38,780 nucleotides of DNA from DASXSB01 sp036506275 (GCA_036506275.1 DASXSB010000060.1:1-38780); one strand, 5' to 3'; positions 1 to 7,589 are shown, numbered from the stretch's first letter. Made by a program: numbers and translations. The notes: generated by a model from the letters alone, not told the origin.

Positions 1-1
1 C

Positions 2-469
2 GAACGCCCCGACGTGGCAACGCTGGATGCGCTCCAGCGCGAGCGGGCTCTCGCGCTCATGCGGACGTGGCGCTGGGTGATGGGGGGGTGCACGATCGCC
101 TCGCTCTACTGTGACGCGGGTGCGCCCGAACGAGGACTGCATGTGCTGGCGGAGCTCGGCGACGCGGACAGGGCCGGGCTCTACGGCTCCGAGGTGTATC
201 GGGTGGAAGGCGAGCTGCGGCGGCGCATCGCTTCCGAGACCCCCGACGCCGCCGCGAGCTGCTTCCACCACGCCATCGAGCTCGCGCGCCGCCGTGAGCT
301 CAAGTCGCTGGAGCTGCGCGCGGCGACGAGCCTCGCTCGCCTGTGGCGCGACTACGGCCGGCGCGAGGACGCGCGCCGGGCGCTCGCCGACGTCTACGGC
401 TGGTTCACTGAGGGCTTCGCCACCCACGACCTGCGCCTGGCAAAGGCCCTACTGGACGAGGTCGGGTAG
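2..469 (+). CDS. C-terminal TPR part of a predicted ATPase / cyclase-type regulator (partial)
   Basis: The reading frame is open to the left window edge, so only the last 155 or so residues are visible. They read as helical TPR-like repeats with the pattern YRVEGELRRR, then SCFHHAIELARR, then SLELRAATSLARLW, ending ALADVYGWFTEGF and AKALLDEVG. This ending is characteristic of large signalling proteins in which an adenylate-cyclase-homology or winged-helix domain and an AAA ATPase precede a long TPR tail. Function beyond a regulatory role cannot be read from this fragment. It ends about 80 bases before the integrase remnant, so it may lie at the border of the accessory region. Confidence 0.65.
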   Translation, partial: ERPDVATLDALQRERALALMRTWRWVMGGCTIASLYCDAGAPERGLHVLAELGDADRAGLYGSEVYRVEGELRRRIASETPDAAASCFHHAIELARRRELKSLELRAATSLARLWRDYGRREDARRALADVYGWFTEGFATHDLRLAKALLDEVG

Positions 470-548
470 TGGAAATGGCTGCTGGAAACGTGCCCGGAAG
501 TGCTTGTTGAGGCGATCAATAGCCGCGTCCGAGCCGAGGTTCGACTAG

Positions 549-1262
549 GTGCGGAGGCGGAAGAGCGGCCAGATTAATCAGGAAGCAGAGCCGGTGCGCA
601 CGCTGCTCCTGTGCGCCGTGCTGACGGGGATGCGCCGCGGCGACCTCCTCGGGCTCCGGTGGGAGGACATCGATCTCGAGGGCCATCGCATCTTCGTCCG
701 CCGAGCGCTCTGGCGGGGGAATTTCGTCACACCGAAGTCCCGGCGTTCGCGCCGGACGATCGACCTGGCGCCGACTCTACGGGCGGCGCTGGCCAAGCTC
801 CCGAGCCGCTTCCAGGGAGGGCTCGTCTTCTGCAGCACGGATGGCAAACCAATCAATCCGGACAACTTCGCACACCGAGACTGGACGCGGGTGCTCCGCC
901 GCGCAGAGCTTCGCCGAATCCGGTTCCACGATCTCCGTCACACGCATGCGGGCCTCCTGATCGCTCAGGGGACGCATCCGAAGTACATCCAGGCGCAGCT
1001 CGGCCACGCCTCGATTCAGACGACGCTCGACCGTTACGGGCACCTGATGCCCGACGCTCACGCGGCGGAGGCGCGGAAGCTCGACCGGATGGTGTTCGGT
1101 GAGAACGGCCACGCCGGCGCGGTTCGCGTAACGGCTGACGCGGTGCAGCGGGTGCAAAAATGGGTGCAGGGACGACGAAGAGGTCAGCGGCGGCGACCGC
1201 TAACCCCTTGTCCCTGCGTGGTTGCGGGGGCTGGATTTGAACCAGCGACCTTTGGGTTATGA
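549..1262 (+). pseudogene. Phage-type tyrosine integrase, catalytic domain only (5'-truncated)
   Basis: The 237 residues hold the catalytic half of a tyrosine recombinase: the first Arg in GMRRGDLLGLRW (about residue 29), the HDLRH box (about 129-133), the GHAS motif (about 150) and the nucleophile Tyr in LDRYGHL (about 161). The N-terminal arm-binding and core-binding domains of a usual 350-400 residue integrase are absent, and no homologous frame is seen before 549, so the gene looks 5'-truncated and probably inactive. Its last codons (FEPATFGL) are read through the reverse complement of a tRNA T-arm and anticodon region, because the gene end lies inside the tRNA-fMet copy at 1219-1265. That is the usual position of an integrase next to its own attachment site. 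Confidence 0.8.
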
Positions 1263-1265
1263 GCC
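1219..1265. repeat. Copy of the tRNA-fMet 3' end, probable att site
   Basis: These 47 bases are identical to 3080-3126, the 3' part of the intact tRNA-fMet gene (CCA end, T-arm, variable loop, anticodon loop); identity stops at the 5' side of the anticodon stem. Just left of it, 1197-1212 also resembles one arm of the terminator at 3059-3074 (CCGCTAACCCCT). The copy cannot make a tRNA. Together with the overlapping integrase end it looks like an attachment-site duplication. Confidence 0.75.
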
Positions 1266-1469
1266 TAGGCTGGGTGCCCGTGGCGCCCAATCAAATCCAA
1301 GCCGTGCTTAACGAAACCCGTGGCCTGAACCTTCCTGCGTTAGGGCCGCATTGGACGCCTTCGGATCGCATTCACGGCCAGGACACGCCCACAACGCGTG
1401 GGACGGTCAGTTCGCCGTCGTAGCGCGTGGAGCGTTTGCAGAAGATCGCCGTGCCGATGCGCTCGAGCG

Positions 1470-1738
1470 CTAATCGGTAAGGAAATAGATGTCGGGCCGA
1501 TCCACCACACCCGCCTTCGTCATGGTGTCGCGCAGATCGCTCGATTCCGCCAATGCCTTCGCACGGGCCAGATCCGCGACCCGAACAGGAGAACCACCTC
1601 ATTCGCATCGGAGGCACCGCGAAGCACGTGCTCTTCCGTGAGCCCGGCTTCATCGCGCTTGGGCCGATGGGCGTCGTATGCGGGTTTCCACGCCGCGAAG
1701 TCGCGAACCTTGTGACGGACGAGCATGTAGGTCGCCAT
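1470..1738 (-). pseudogene. Small antibiotic-biosynthesis-monooxygenase-like (dimeric alpha-beta barrel) protein, frameshifted
   Basis: The frame starts at ATG 1738 after a good ribosome binding site (AGGAGGTG) and reads MATYMLVRHKVRDFAAWKP... as far as NEVVLLF near 1590. There a single-base shift is needed to continue in the family-like sequence VADLARAKALAESSDL ... GVVDRPDIYFLTD, ending at a TAG at 1470-1472. The restored product would be about 89 residues. The family assignment (ABM / 'cyclase'-like ferredoxin-fold proteins) rests on recalled similarity. The shift may be a real mutation or an assembly error in a metagenome-derived sequence. The gene lies between the two tRNA-fMet copies, after the FmdB-like gene. 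Confidence 0.6.
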
Positions 1739-1816
1739 GAGGCACCTCCTGGTCAGTAGACAAATCTCCGATCATCGTCGTCTACGAACTCTCGCGAGCT
1801 ATCGGATTGCGAACGT

Positions 1817-1981
1817 TCAGCTCTTCTTCGTCGTCTGCGCCACGAAACCACCGAGCTGCGGCAGGACCTTCGAGCTTTTGCACTTCGGGCACTGCACCTC
1901 ACCCTTCTCCCGCTCCGCGATCGTCATGATCAATTCGAAGGGCTGGTTGCACTTCTCGCACATGAAGTCATAGCGCGGCAT
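1817..1981 (-). CDS. FmdB-family putative regulatory zinc-ribbon protein
   Basis: This short gene encodes 54 residues. It begins MPRYDFMCEKCNQPFEL and contains two CxxC knuckles, CEKC (residues 8-11) and CPKC (31-34), about 20 residues apart, followed by LPQLGGF and a basic tail. This is the layout of the FmdB / CxxC_CXXC_SSSS family of small zinc ribbons, whose exact role is unknown. The start is ATG 1981 with GAGGG eight bases upstream. It is intact, unlike its neighbours between the tRNA-fMet copies, and precedes the monooxygenase-like gene by 78 bases on the same strand. Confidence 0.85.
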   Translation of the reverse strand: MPRYDFMCEKCNQPFELIMTIAEREKGEVQCPKCKSSKVLPQLGGFVAQTTKKS

Positions 1982-2132
1982 GGCACATCCCTCGTTCTTT
2001 CCTCGCCCTTAATTCGCTCCGCGAGACGGCGGTCACTCCGATCGTATGCGCTCGGAGTAGTGCGCCGCGACGGTGCGCTTTCTAGCCCGAAACTTAATCG
2101 GCCTCGGTCCAGCCTGCTATTGGACCTTGGTC

Positions 2133-2217
2133 TACCGCCCGCGAGCTCGAGCTCCAGAATGGTATTGAGGGTGCCTATGACTTTCTGGGAATCGATCTTG
2201 TCGTGTTCACTGGGCAT
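2133..2217 (-). pseudogene. Bacterioferritin-like 5' stub
   Basis: From ATG 2217 the minus strand reads MPSEHDKIDSQKVIGTLNTI and continues LELELAG, a close match to the first helix of bacterioferritin-type proteins. After the second Gly the similarity stops abruptly and the frame continues as sequence that looks like nothing known. The remaining helices and the rest of the di-iron ligands are missing, so this is a truncated remnant inside the tRNA-flanked segment. About 150 non-coding bases separate it from the FmdB gene. Confidence is limited by the short match (about 27 residues). Confidence 0.5.
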
Positions 2218-2571
2218 GATGTCCTCCCCAGTGGCGGATGCGGGTTCTCCATTCAAGAATACGCCTTAAAGCGGGACGCTCGGCTCGTACGCGGACGCGA
2301 CCACCGAGTCATTGAGCCCGGTCGGGTAGAAGTTCGCGCGCCAGCCGGCCGGGTACTTGTCCTTCGCCAGAACGTCGTCCGACTCGTTCAAGGCGCCCGA
2401 GATCTTTCCAACAGATCCAAAACTGCGAACCCTGTGGAGATGGGTAGGAGGTCACGAGTATCCTCCGACTATCGGACTGATCCGCGCATCTCGCTCGGTC
2501 TGGTCCGGACTCATCTCGCACGCCAGCCACGGCGAGTCGAGGAGTCTGATCCGGCCGATCAAGAGGCTCTG

Positions 2572-2955
2572 GTGGTTGAGATTTCGAGGAGGCGAAACCG
2601 AATTGAACGGGCGATGCGCCGTTTCCTTCGTGAGGGTCTTCTCTTCGCGCATGGCCAGAAAGCCATGAACGAAGCGCTGGCTGCGCTCCCGGAAGAGAGG
2701 CGCGCTGTTCTAACACAGTTCGGCTACGACCAAATGGGGAACGAGCTATATTTTAACGAACTGACCTCCATCCTTGATCGGCACTTCTCCGCCTTTCAGA
2801 GGCGGTTGGGTACAGAAAAGACGTCGATCATACAGTGGATGGACCATGTGAATCGCTGTCGTTGCGATGCGCATGCAAGAAAGCTTGGGTCTGACGATAT
2901 TGCGTATCTTCGCGTATGCTTCAAGCGCCTCGAGGAAATCCTGGAGCTTCAGTGA
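2572..2955 (+). pseudogene. HEPN-domain (Swt1-like) protein, probable C-terminal fragment
   Basis: The open frame extends to 2203, but only the part after about 2590 looks like protein: NRIERAMRRFLREGL at the start and WMDHVNRCRCDAHARKLG near the end, followed by DDIAYLRVCFKRLEEIL. The segment is helical, and the Arg-x5-His spacing in RCRCDAH fits the R-x4-6-H signature of HEPN RNases; it most resembles the Swt1-type HEPN domain found at one end of larger defence or DNA-metabolism proteins. Codon use is more AT-rich than in the neighbours (for example CTATATTTTAACGAACTGAC). No convincing start was found: GTG 2572 and ATG 2614 are both in frame, and the true upstream part is probably deleted. 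Confidence 0.45.
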
Positions 2956-3038
2956 CGTGGCCGGAGCAGGCACGGGCCCTGGCCGTCAGCCCTGCGGCCA
3001 TGGAGAGCGATTCCTGGGTGAAGTCTGGGTAAAGCAAA

Positions 3039-3069
3039 GGGGTTAGCGGTTGCTGCGTCCGCTAACCCC
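3039..3069 (-). terminator. Rho-independent terminator after tRNA-fMet
   Basis: On the minus strand GGGGTTAGCGG (3069-3059) pairs perfectly with CCGCTAACCCC (3049-3039) around a 9-base loop and is followed by TTTGCTTT. It begins 10 bases after the CCA end of tRNA-fMet. A degraded form of this hairpin is also found next to the second tRNA copy near 1185-1210. Confidence 0.8.
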
Positions 3070-3079
3070 TCGTCGTCAA

Positions 3080-3156
<77 letters not shown>

Positions 3157-3168
3157 GTGACCTCGGTA

Positions 3169-3197
3169 AGCCTACCGTAGGGTAGGAGCGGCGTCAA
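3169..3197 (-). promoter_or_regulatory. Sigma70-type promoter of tRNA-fMet
   Basis: The -35 box is TTGACG (3197-3192), the spacer 17 bases, the -10 box TAGGCT (3174-3169). The expected start is near 3162, about six bases before the tRNA. The spacer and -10 contain a short palindrome, CCTACC-GTA-GGGTAGG, on the plus strand. Confidence 0.65.
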
Positions 3198-3268
3198 TCG
3201 CGAGCGCGGCGGCAAGCGCCACCGGAGCCCACGTGCGCGAGCCGGCCCGACGAGACGGCCTGCCGTTC

Positions 3269-3451
3269 CTAGTCGTGGCGTCTTTTCAGGCGGCCTCGCG
3301 GTGGCACCGGAACCGCGGCCCGGGGGCCGCGGAATTCCTCGGCGGGGACGATCCGTACGAGCCGGCCCTCGGCGTCGTAGATTTTGACCGGGGGGACGGA
3401 GTCGTCGTGAAGGGGCAGACGGATGGCGTTGATCGTCGCTGTTTCGCTCAT
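3269..3451 (-). CDS. Conserved-looking small hypothetical protein
   Basis: The product has about 60 residues and no signal or membrane segment. It contains the phrase PVKIYDAEGRLVRIVPAEEF, which suggests a short beta-rich fold. GAGGAG lies nine bases before ATG 3451, which is the start chosen; an in-frame GTG at 3457 would overlap the stop of the preceding gene (GTGA). It is the last gene of a tightly packed chain 4057-3269 on the minus strand. The family and function are not recognised. Confidence 0.6.
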   Translation of the reverse strand: MSETATINAIRLPLHDDSVPPVKIYDAEGRLVRIVPAEEFRGPRAAVPVPPRGRLKRRHD

Positions 3452-3453
3452 GC

Positions 3454-3810
3454 TCACAGGCTCCTCACTTCGTTGGCGCGTGGCTCCGGCAGGACCTCGT
3501 CGGAGTCATTCGCCTCGTCGGTTTCGAGCTGCTTCATCAGCTCCTCGCCGTCCTCGTCGAGGACCAGCAGCACGAGATAGATCCTGTCGCTGACCCGCCG
3601 CACGGTCTCCAACGTCACTGCGGTTGGCGTGAAGCTGATGGCACGTCTCACGGCATCGTCGATGGCGGACTCGACGGCAGCGCGGAGCTCGACGTCGTTC
3701 GCGGCCTTCGAGACCGGAATCGACGTGGTGATCGTCACGACATGCGCGGAGGCGGTGCCCGCGAACGTGGCAATGAGAAGACCAGCCAGTGTCGTCAAAA
3801 GAGCCTTCAT
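3454..3810 (-). CDS. Small exported protein of unknown function
   Basis: The product has 118 residues. It starts MKALLTTLAGLLIATFAGTA with an AxA-type signal-peptidase site (TASA-HVV), so the mature protein is probably periplasmic. The mature part is acidic and predicted alpha-beta (VELRAAVESAIDDAVRRAI, then DRIYLVLLVLDEDGEELMKQ). A longer frame extends upstream to 4083, but ATG 3810 is preferred because it gives a clean signal peptide and overlaps the stop of the preceding gene by ATGA. The gene sits in the middle of a chain of small overlapping genes. No family is recognised. Confidence 0.6.
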   Translation of the reverse strand: MKALLTTLAGLLIATFAGTASAHVVTITTSIPVSKAANDVELRAAVESAIDDAVRRAISFTPTAVTLETVRRVSDRIYLVLLVLDEDGEELMKQLETDEANDSDEVLPEPRANEVRSL

Positions 3811-3974
3811 GTCGTTCTTCTCCCCGGCGCCGGCGGTCGCGCTGGACGGTGTTCGAGCTCGTGCTCCCGGCGCGTGGCGCGCCTCGCTGACCACCGCCTG
3901 CGCTCGACGCGGGTCAAGGCGATCGTCATGACGACGATGAGCACGATATCGAAAACGATGGGGTCGCCGATCAT
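3807..3974 (-). CDS. Small single-span membrane protein (55 aa)
   Basis: From ATG 3974 the minus strand encodes 55 residues: MIGDPIVFDIVLIVVMTIAL forms one hydrophobic span, followed by a very basic Arg-rich tail and a Pro-rich end. The stop overlaps the start of the next gene (ATGA, 3810-3807), and the start itself overlaps the stop of a still smaller frame upstream. Both overlaps argue for real, translationally coupled genes. GAGAGG lies about ten bases before the start. The function is unknown; the positive-inside rule would put the tail in the cytoplasm. Confidence 0.5.
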   Translation of the reverse strand: MIGDPIVFDIVLIVVMTIALTRVERRRWSARRATRREHELEHRPARPPAPGRRTT

Positions 3975-4057
3975 CGTTCACGGGCCTCTCTAGCGAATAA
4001 GACGCCCGTGACCGCCCGCTGGTTGCAGCACGCGCCGGAATGATGGCCGGTGTGCAT
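3971..4057 (-). CDS. Possible His/Cys-rich 28-aa peptide
   Basis: The frame from ATG 4057 reads MHTGHHSGACCNQRAVTGVL and eight more residues, with its stop overlapping the start of the 55-residue membrane protein (ATGA, 3974-3971). The HxGHHxGxCC beginning resembles that of small SHOCT-type proteins, but the frame is very short and there is no strong ribosome binding site. The support is the stop/start overlap only. Confidence 0.3.
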   Translation of the reverse strand: MHTGHHSGACCNQRAVTGVLFAREARER

Positions 4058-4103
4058 CGCCTTCGATCGCGGCGACGTCTCAACGAACGAGGAGGTGACG
4101 GAC

Positions 4104-4226
4104 ATGAAGCGGTTTTTCGTCGCCGTGCTCGTAGCGCTCGCGGCGCTTGGCAGCGTCGGCAGCTTCGGCGTTGCGTGGGCTGGGTCCGATCCGGGCACTT
4201 CGCCCGATAGCGTCCAGGCTCCGTAG
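4104..4226 (+). CDS. Small exported peptide (40 aa)
   Basis: ATG 4104 is preceded by an excellent ribosome binding site (GAGGAGGTGA, about five bases upstream). The 40 residues are almost wholly a signal sequence: MKRFFVAVLVALAALGSVGS, then FGVAWAGSDPG and a short Ser/Pro tail. Either the signal is cleaved after AWA, leaving about 13 residues, or the peptide stays as a membrane-anchored microprotein. A strong hairpin follows ten bases after the stop. It is transcribed away from the small-gene chain at 3269-4057. No family is recognised. Confidence 0.55.
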   Translation: MKRFFVAVLVALAALGSVGSFGVAWAGSDPGTSPDSVQAP

Positions 4227-4235
4227 TGTGCGCGG

Positions 4236-4263
4236 CCGCAGGCGGGGCCCTCCCCGCCTGCGG
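4236..4263 (+). terminator. Strong hairpin after the 40-aa peptide gene
   Basis: CCGCAGGCGGGG (4236-4247) and CCCCGCCTGCGG (4252-4263) form a perfect 12-bp stem with a 4-base loop, extendable by a G-U and a G-C pair. There is no U-tract on either strand, so it is at best a tail-less terminator or an mRNA 3'-end protector. Confidence 0.5.
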
Positions 4264-4352
4264 TCCTGCCGCCGCGCAGAAAACAAAACACTAGGGAGTA
4301 TCCCGCCGCCAACTCGCTCACAGCCTCTCGCACCTGGTTACAATCCCCGCGC

Positions 4353-5243
4353 ATGCCACCGCTGTTCGACGCGTACGTCATCGTCGACTGGAGCGCCAGC
4401 AACGCCCCGTGCTGGGGCCGTGACAGTATCTGGATCGCGGCGCTCGAGCGCTCGGTCACGGCCGGCCGCACGCGGACACGCCTCCTGCTCACGAATCCTC
4501 GAACGCGCACGGAGGCCCGTGAATCGTTACATGCGACGCTCGCGCGGCTCGTGGCGCGCGGCGCTCGTGTCCTGACCGGTTTCGATTTCCCGTTCGGTTA
4601 TCCCGCCGGGTTCGCGCGGCGCCTCGGCCTGCGCGGTTGCCCGTGGCGCGCCACGTGGGACGAGCTCGCGCGGCTCGTCGTGGACGCCCCGACCAATGCG
4701 AACAATCGTTTCGCGGTGGCCGCCGAGCTCAATCGACGACTCGGCGACGAGCCGTTTCCGTTCTGGGGCTGCCCGACCGGCAGCGAGTCGTCATACCTCG
4801 TCGCGCGCGGGCGCCGTCCGCACGGGGTGGCGGATCTCGCGGAACGCCGGCTCATCGATCTGCGCGTACGGCGAGCACAACCGGTGTGGAAGCTCGCCTA
4901 TACCGGCGCCGCCGGGAGCCAGGCCCTCATGGGCATCCCGGTGGTACGGGCGCTCCGGGACGCCTTGCCGGCAGCGCGCGTGTGGCCGTTCGAGACGGGC
5001 TTCGACGCGCGCGCCGACAACGACGCCCGGGTGGTTCTCGCCGAAGTGTATCCGTCGTTCTTCGAGGTCAGCGTTCCGAAGGGCGCCGTCCGCGACGCCG
5101 TGCAGGTGGAATCGGTCGCGCGGGAGTTCGCACGTCTCGACGCCTCGGGAGCGTTCGCGCTGCTACTCGCGGGGCCTCGGTTGTCCGCACGCGATCGGCA
5201 GCGCGTTGTCACCGAGGAATGCTGGATGCTCGGCGTCACGTAG
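4353..5243 (+). CDS. DUF429-like predicted nuclease-fold protein
   Basis: This 296-residue soluble protein begins with FDAYVIVDWSAS, the beta-strand plus Asp pattern of RNase H-fold proteins of the DUF429 type, and has a second acidic strand, RVLTGFDFPFGYP, at about residue 75. The later part carries WKLAYTGAAGSQALMGIPV and the strand-like AEVYPSFF, also typical of that group. Related proteins are sometimes labelled molybdopterin-guanine-dinucleotide synthesis proteins, without good evidence. The start at ATG 4353 follows a weak ribosome binding site. It stands alone, convergent with the cyclase-homology gene. The fold assignment is inference from the visible motifs. Confidence 0.6.
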   Translation: MPPLFDAYVIVDWSASNAPCWGRDSIWIAALERSVTAGRTRTRLLLTNPRTRTEARESLHATLARLVARGARVLTGFDFPFGYPAGFARRLGLRGCPWRATWDELARLVVDAPTNANNRFAVAAELNRRLGDEPFPFWGCPTGSESSYLVARGRRPHGVADLAERRLIDLRVRRAQPVWKLAYTGAAGSQALMGIPVVRALRDALPAARVWPFETGFDARADNDARVVLAEVYPSFFEVSVPKGAVRDAVQVESVAREFARLDASGAFALLLAGPRLSARDRQRVVTEECWMLGVT

Positions 5244-5269
5244 CGCGGATCAGCGGGCGAAGGACGCGT

Positions 5270-6535
5270 TCAGCGAGGAGGAACGGGCGGCTCCGGCAGC
5301 TCGAGCTGTCCCTGGTCGCGGCTGCGCTCGAGGTCGGCGCGACGCTTCTCGGTCTGCCGGCGAGGAGCCGCGGAACGGCGGATACGAGGCGGCGGAAAGC
5401 TGACGCGAAGATCGTGCGCCTGGACCTGGAACAGCGTCTCGGCGTCGGGAAGGCCGGGAAGACGATGGCGGCCGAGACTCCGGAACTTGACGCCGGCTGG
5501 CGCCGAAGTCCCGACGGCGGCGCGGGTGGCGGCGGAAACGACGATCTGGCCTCCGTGGGCCGCCGAGCAGACGCGCGCGGCGGTGTGGACGGCGAGGCCG
5601 ATGTACCCGACGTCCGTCAAGGTCGGCCGGCCGCTGTGGATCCCGACGCGGACGCTCACCTCCACCCCGCCCGTCCGCGCCCGCTTGCCGAGCTCGCGCT
5701 GAATCGCGACGGCCGCCTCGATGGCGGCGGCGGCCCGCTCGAAGACGGCGAAGAACTCGTCGGCGCGGGCGTCGATCTCGCGTCCGCTCGCGCGCAGCAC
5801 GGCCGCCCGCACCACGCTGCGGACGTCGTTCAGCAGCGCGCCGTAGCGGTCGCCCAGTTTCCGCAGGAGCGCGGTGGACGCTTCGATATCGGTCATGAGA
5901 AGGGTCACGAACCCGGTCGGCAACGCCGCCGCATCCGTCGACGTGGCCGGGATCTGGCCGTGCAGATGATCGCGTTCTACCACGAAGCGCACGGCGTCCC
6001 GCACTGTCTCCGCCAGATCGGGATCGTCGAGGATCCTCGGATCGTGCACGACGGCCGTCATCGGCCGCCCCTGCCGCTCCAGGTAAGTCACGGCGCGCTG
6101 GTCGCCGGAAGCCGGAAGCGGCACCGGCTTGCCGACGCCGTCGAGGTAGGCCCCCGCCGCGTCGGACCAGTGCAGGACCGCGAGCGTCGGATCCCGGAGA
6201 ACGGTTCGTAGCTGCTGCTCGAGCTCACCGGGCGCGGCGTTGCGGCCGAGCTCGATCACGAGGCGCCCCGCCGTCGCGTGCCGCCGCTCGGATTGAAGCT
6301 GTCCGGTGATGAAGCCGACGGGGACGATGCGGTACTTCTTCGCCGCGTTGAGCAGCCGCGTGCGGGCGCGTTCGCGCGCGGCGTCGTTCTCGAAGGCGAC
6401 CTGGCTGAACCGCGCGAGGGCATTCCGGACGTGCGCCTTGTCGTGAATCGGCAGTCGCCGCCGCTTGCGGGAGTCGATGTAGGCGAAGGCCGTGTCGGGA
6501 AGACGGCTCCGCTTGCTGCCCTTGAGGCGCGACAT
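5270..6535 (-). CDS. Adenylate/guanylate cyclase-homology protein with altered active site
   Basis: The 421 residues from ATG 6535 hold three parts. Residues 1-80 are a basic helical region (LPDTAFAYIDSRKRRRLP, then AAKKYRIVPVGFITGQL). About 85-190 resembles a sensor found in regulators (TVLRDPTLAVLHW, VVHDPRILDDPDL). About 205-370 is a class III cyclase-homology domain (GFVTLLMTDIEAST ... VRVGIHSGRP ... GLAVHTAARVCSAAHGGQIV). The first metal Asp (TDIEAST) is present. The usual Lys-x-x-Gly-Asp region reads REIDARADEFFAVF, and the usual Val-Asn-x-Ala-Ala-Arg reads VHTAARV. The base-selecting Lys and the ribose-contacting Asn are therefore replaced. It may be a regulatory pseudo-cyclase. The open frame extends upstream to 6985, but homology starts at 6535. 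Confidence 0.7.
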   Translation of the reverse strand: MSRLKGSKRSRLPDTAFAYIDSRKRRRLPIHDKAHVRNALARFSQVAFENDAARERARTRLLNAAKKYRIVPVGFITGQLQSERRHATAGRLVIELGRNAAPGELEQQLRTVLRDPTLAVLHWSDAAGAYLDGVGKPVPLPASGDQRAVTYLERQGRPMTAVVHDPRILDDPDLAETVRDAVRFVVERDHLHGQIPATSTDAAALPTGFVTLLMTDIEASTALLRKLGDRYGALLNDVRSVVRAAVLRASGREIDARADEFFAVFERAAAAIEAAVAIQRELGKRARTGGVEVSVRVGIHSGRPTLTDVGYIGLAVHTAARVCSAAHGGQIVVSAATRAAVGTSAPAGVKFRSLGRHRLPGLPDAETLFQVQAHDLRVSFPPPRIRRSAAPRRQTEKRRADLERSRDQGQLELPEPPVPPR

Positions 6536-6609
6536 GCCGGAAACGATAACGCGCTTTCCCTTCCTCCCGCCACGGCTCTCCACGCGCGCCGCCGTCGGCC
6601 GCCGCCGGT

Positions 6610-6638
6610 TTGACTTGGCCCACGTGCTCTGACAGGAT
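6610..6638 (+). promoter_or_regulatory. Possible promoter of the amino-acid ABC operon
   Basis: TTGACT (6610-6615), a 17-base spacer and CAGGAT (6633-6638) lie about 100 bases before the first gene. The -35 is good, the -10 weak. Confidence 0.35.
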
Positions 6639-6740
6639 CGGCGCCGGCTTGACGCACCGATTCGGGCACGCCCTCGTCTCCGCCTGCTCCGGCACGGGAG
6701 TGGACGCGCAAGAAGGTCACGAGCTCTGGGGAGGCTCATC

Positions 6741-7589
6741 ATGATGCAACGTCGCTTGGCGGTCATGGCCGTCGCCGTGTTCCTCTGCGCGGGTCCCGCG
6801 CTCGCGCAGGAGAAGCTCCCGCCGCTGCGGACCGGCGTCGACGGCACCTTCGCCCCCCACGCCATGCCGAAGCTCGGCGGCGGCGTCGAGGGCTTCCAGA
6901 TCGACCTCTTCACCGAGGTCGCGCGCCGCCTGAAGCGCGAGATCACGATCGACGCCGTGAGCTTCTCGACGCTGATCCCGGGCATGCAGTCCGGCCGCTA
7001 CGATTTCATCGCGGCGCCGACGACGGTGACGAGGGAGCGCGCGGAGAACATGCTCTTCACGGCGGGCTACCTGTGGACCGCGTACCAGTTCGGGATCAAG
7101 AAAGGTTCGGAGCCGATCAAGGACTGGGCCGATCTCAAGGGCAAGTCCGTCGCCGTCAACAAGGGCACGCCGTACGAGACGCTGTCCAAGGCGAAGGGCG
7201 CCGAGCACGGCTTCACGGTGCAGGCCTACGACACCCAGCCCGACGCCGCCCAGGCCGTGGTCTCGGGCCGCGCGTACGCCACCCTCGGGGGCAACACGGC
7301 GATTCGCTACGCGGCGTCCAAGAATCCGCAGTTCGTGGCCGATCTCGAGCTCACGGACACGCGCGCCCACTGGGCGGCGCCGGTGCCGAAGAGCAATCCC
7401 CAGCTTCGCGCCCAGCTCCAGGACGCGATCGACTGCATGAAGAAGGACGGGACGATCGCCCGGCTGTCGGAGAAATGGTTCGGCCGCAAGCCGGCGCCCG
7501 ACGATCTCGAGAACGTGATCACGCCCGGCTACGGCGTGCCGGGCATGCCGGGATACGATCCGACGCCGCACGAGCTGCACTGCAACTGA
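6741..7589 (+). CDS. Polar amino-acid ABC transporter, substrate-binding protein
   Basis: This 282-residue periplasmic binding protein has a clear signal peptide (MMQRRLAVMAVAVFLCAGPA, site after ALA). The body follows the SBP family 3 pattern: LRTGVDGTFAPHAMP, then GVEGFQIDLFTEVARRL, RYDFIAAPTTVTRERAENM, LKGKSVAVNKGTPYE and a C-terminal IARLSEKWFGRKP. It would capture a polar amino acid or similar small anion and deliver it to the two permeases at 8361 and 9029. GGGGAGG lies six bases before the tandem ATG pair at 6741/6744. First gene of a four-gene operon; the next start is nine bases after its stop. The exact ligand cannot be read from the sequence. Confidence 0.9.
   Translation: MMQRRLAVMAVAVFLCAGPALAQEKLPPLRTGVDGTFAPHAMPKLGGGVEGFQIDLFTEVARRLKREITIDAVSFSTLIPGMQSGRYDFIAAPTTVTRERAENMLFTAGYLWTAYQFGIKKGSEPIKDWADLKGKSVAVNKGTPYETLSKAKGAEHGFTVQAYDTQPDAAQAVVSGRAYATLGGNTAIRYAASKNPQFVADLELTDTRAHWAAPVPKSNPQLRAQLQDAIDCMKKDGTIARLSEKWFGRKPAPDDLENVITPGYGVPGMPGYDPTPHELHCN

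Noticed and set aside
1266..1469. Possible gene right of the tRNA-fMet copy
   Set aside because: All frames are short, with no ribosome binding site or similarity; taken as non-coding scar sequence.
4637..6211. Long plus-strand open frame of 524 codons opposite the cyclase gene
   Set aside because: It overlaps the DUF429-like gene and runs antisense to the cyclase gene; composition is Arg/Gly-rich shadow sequence typical of GC-rich DNA, with no domain.
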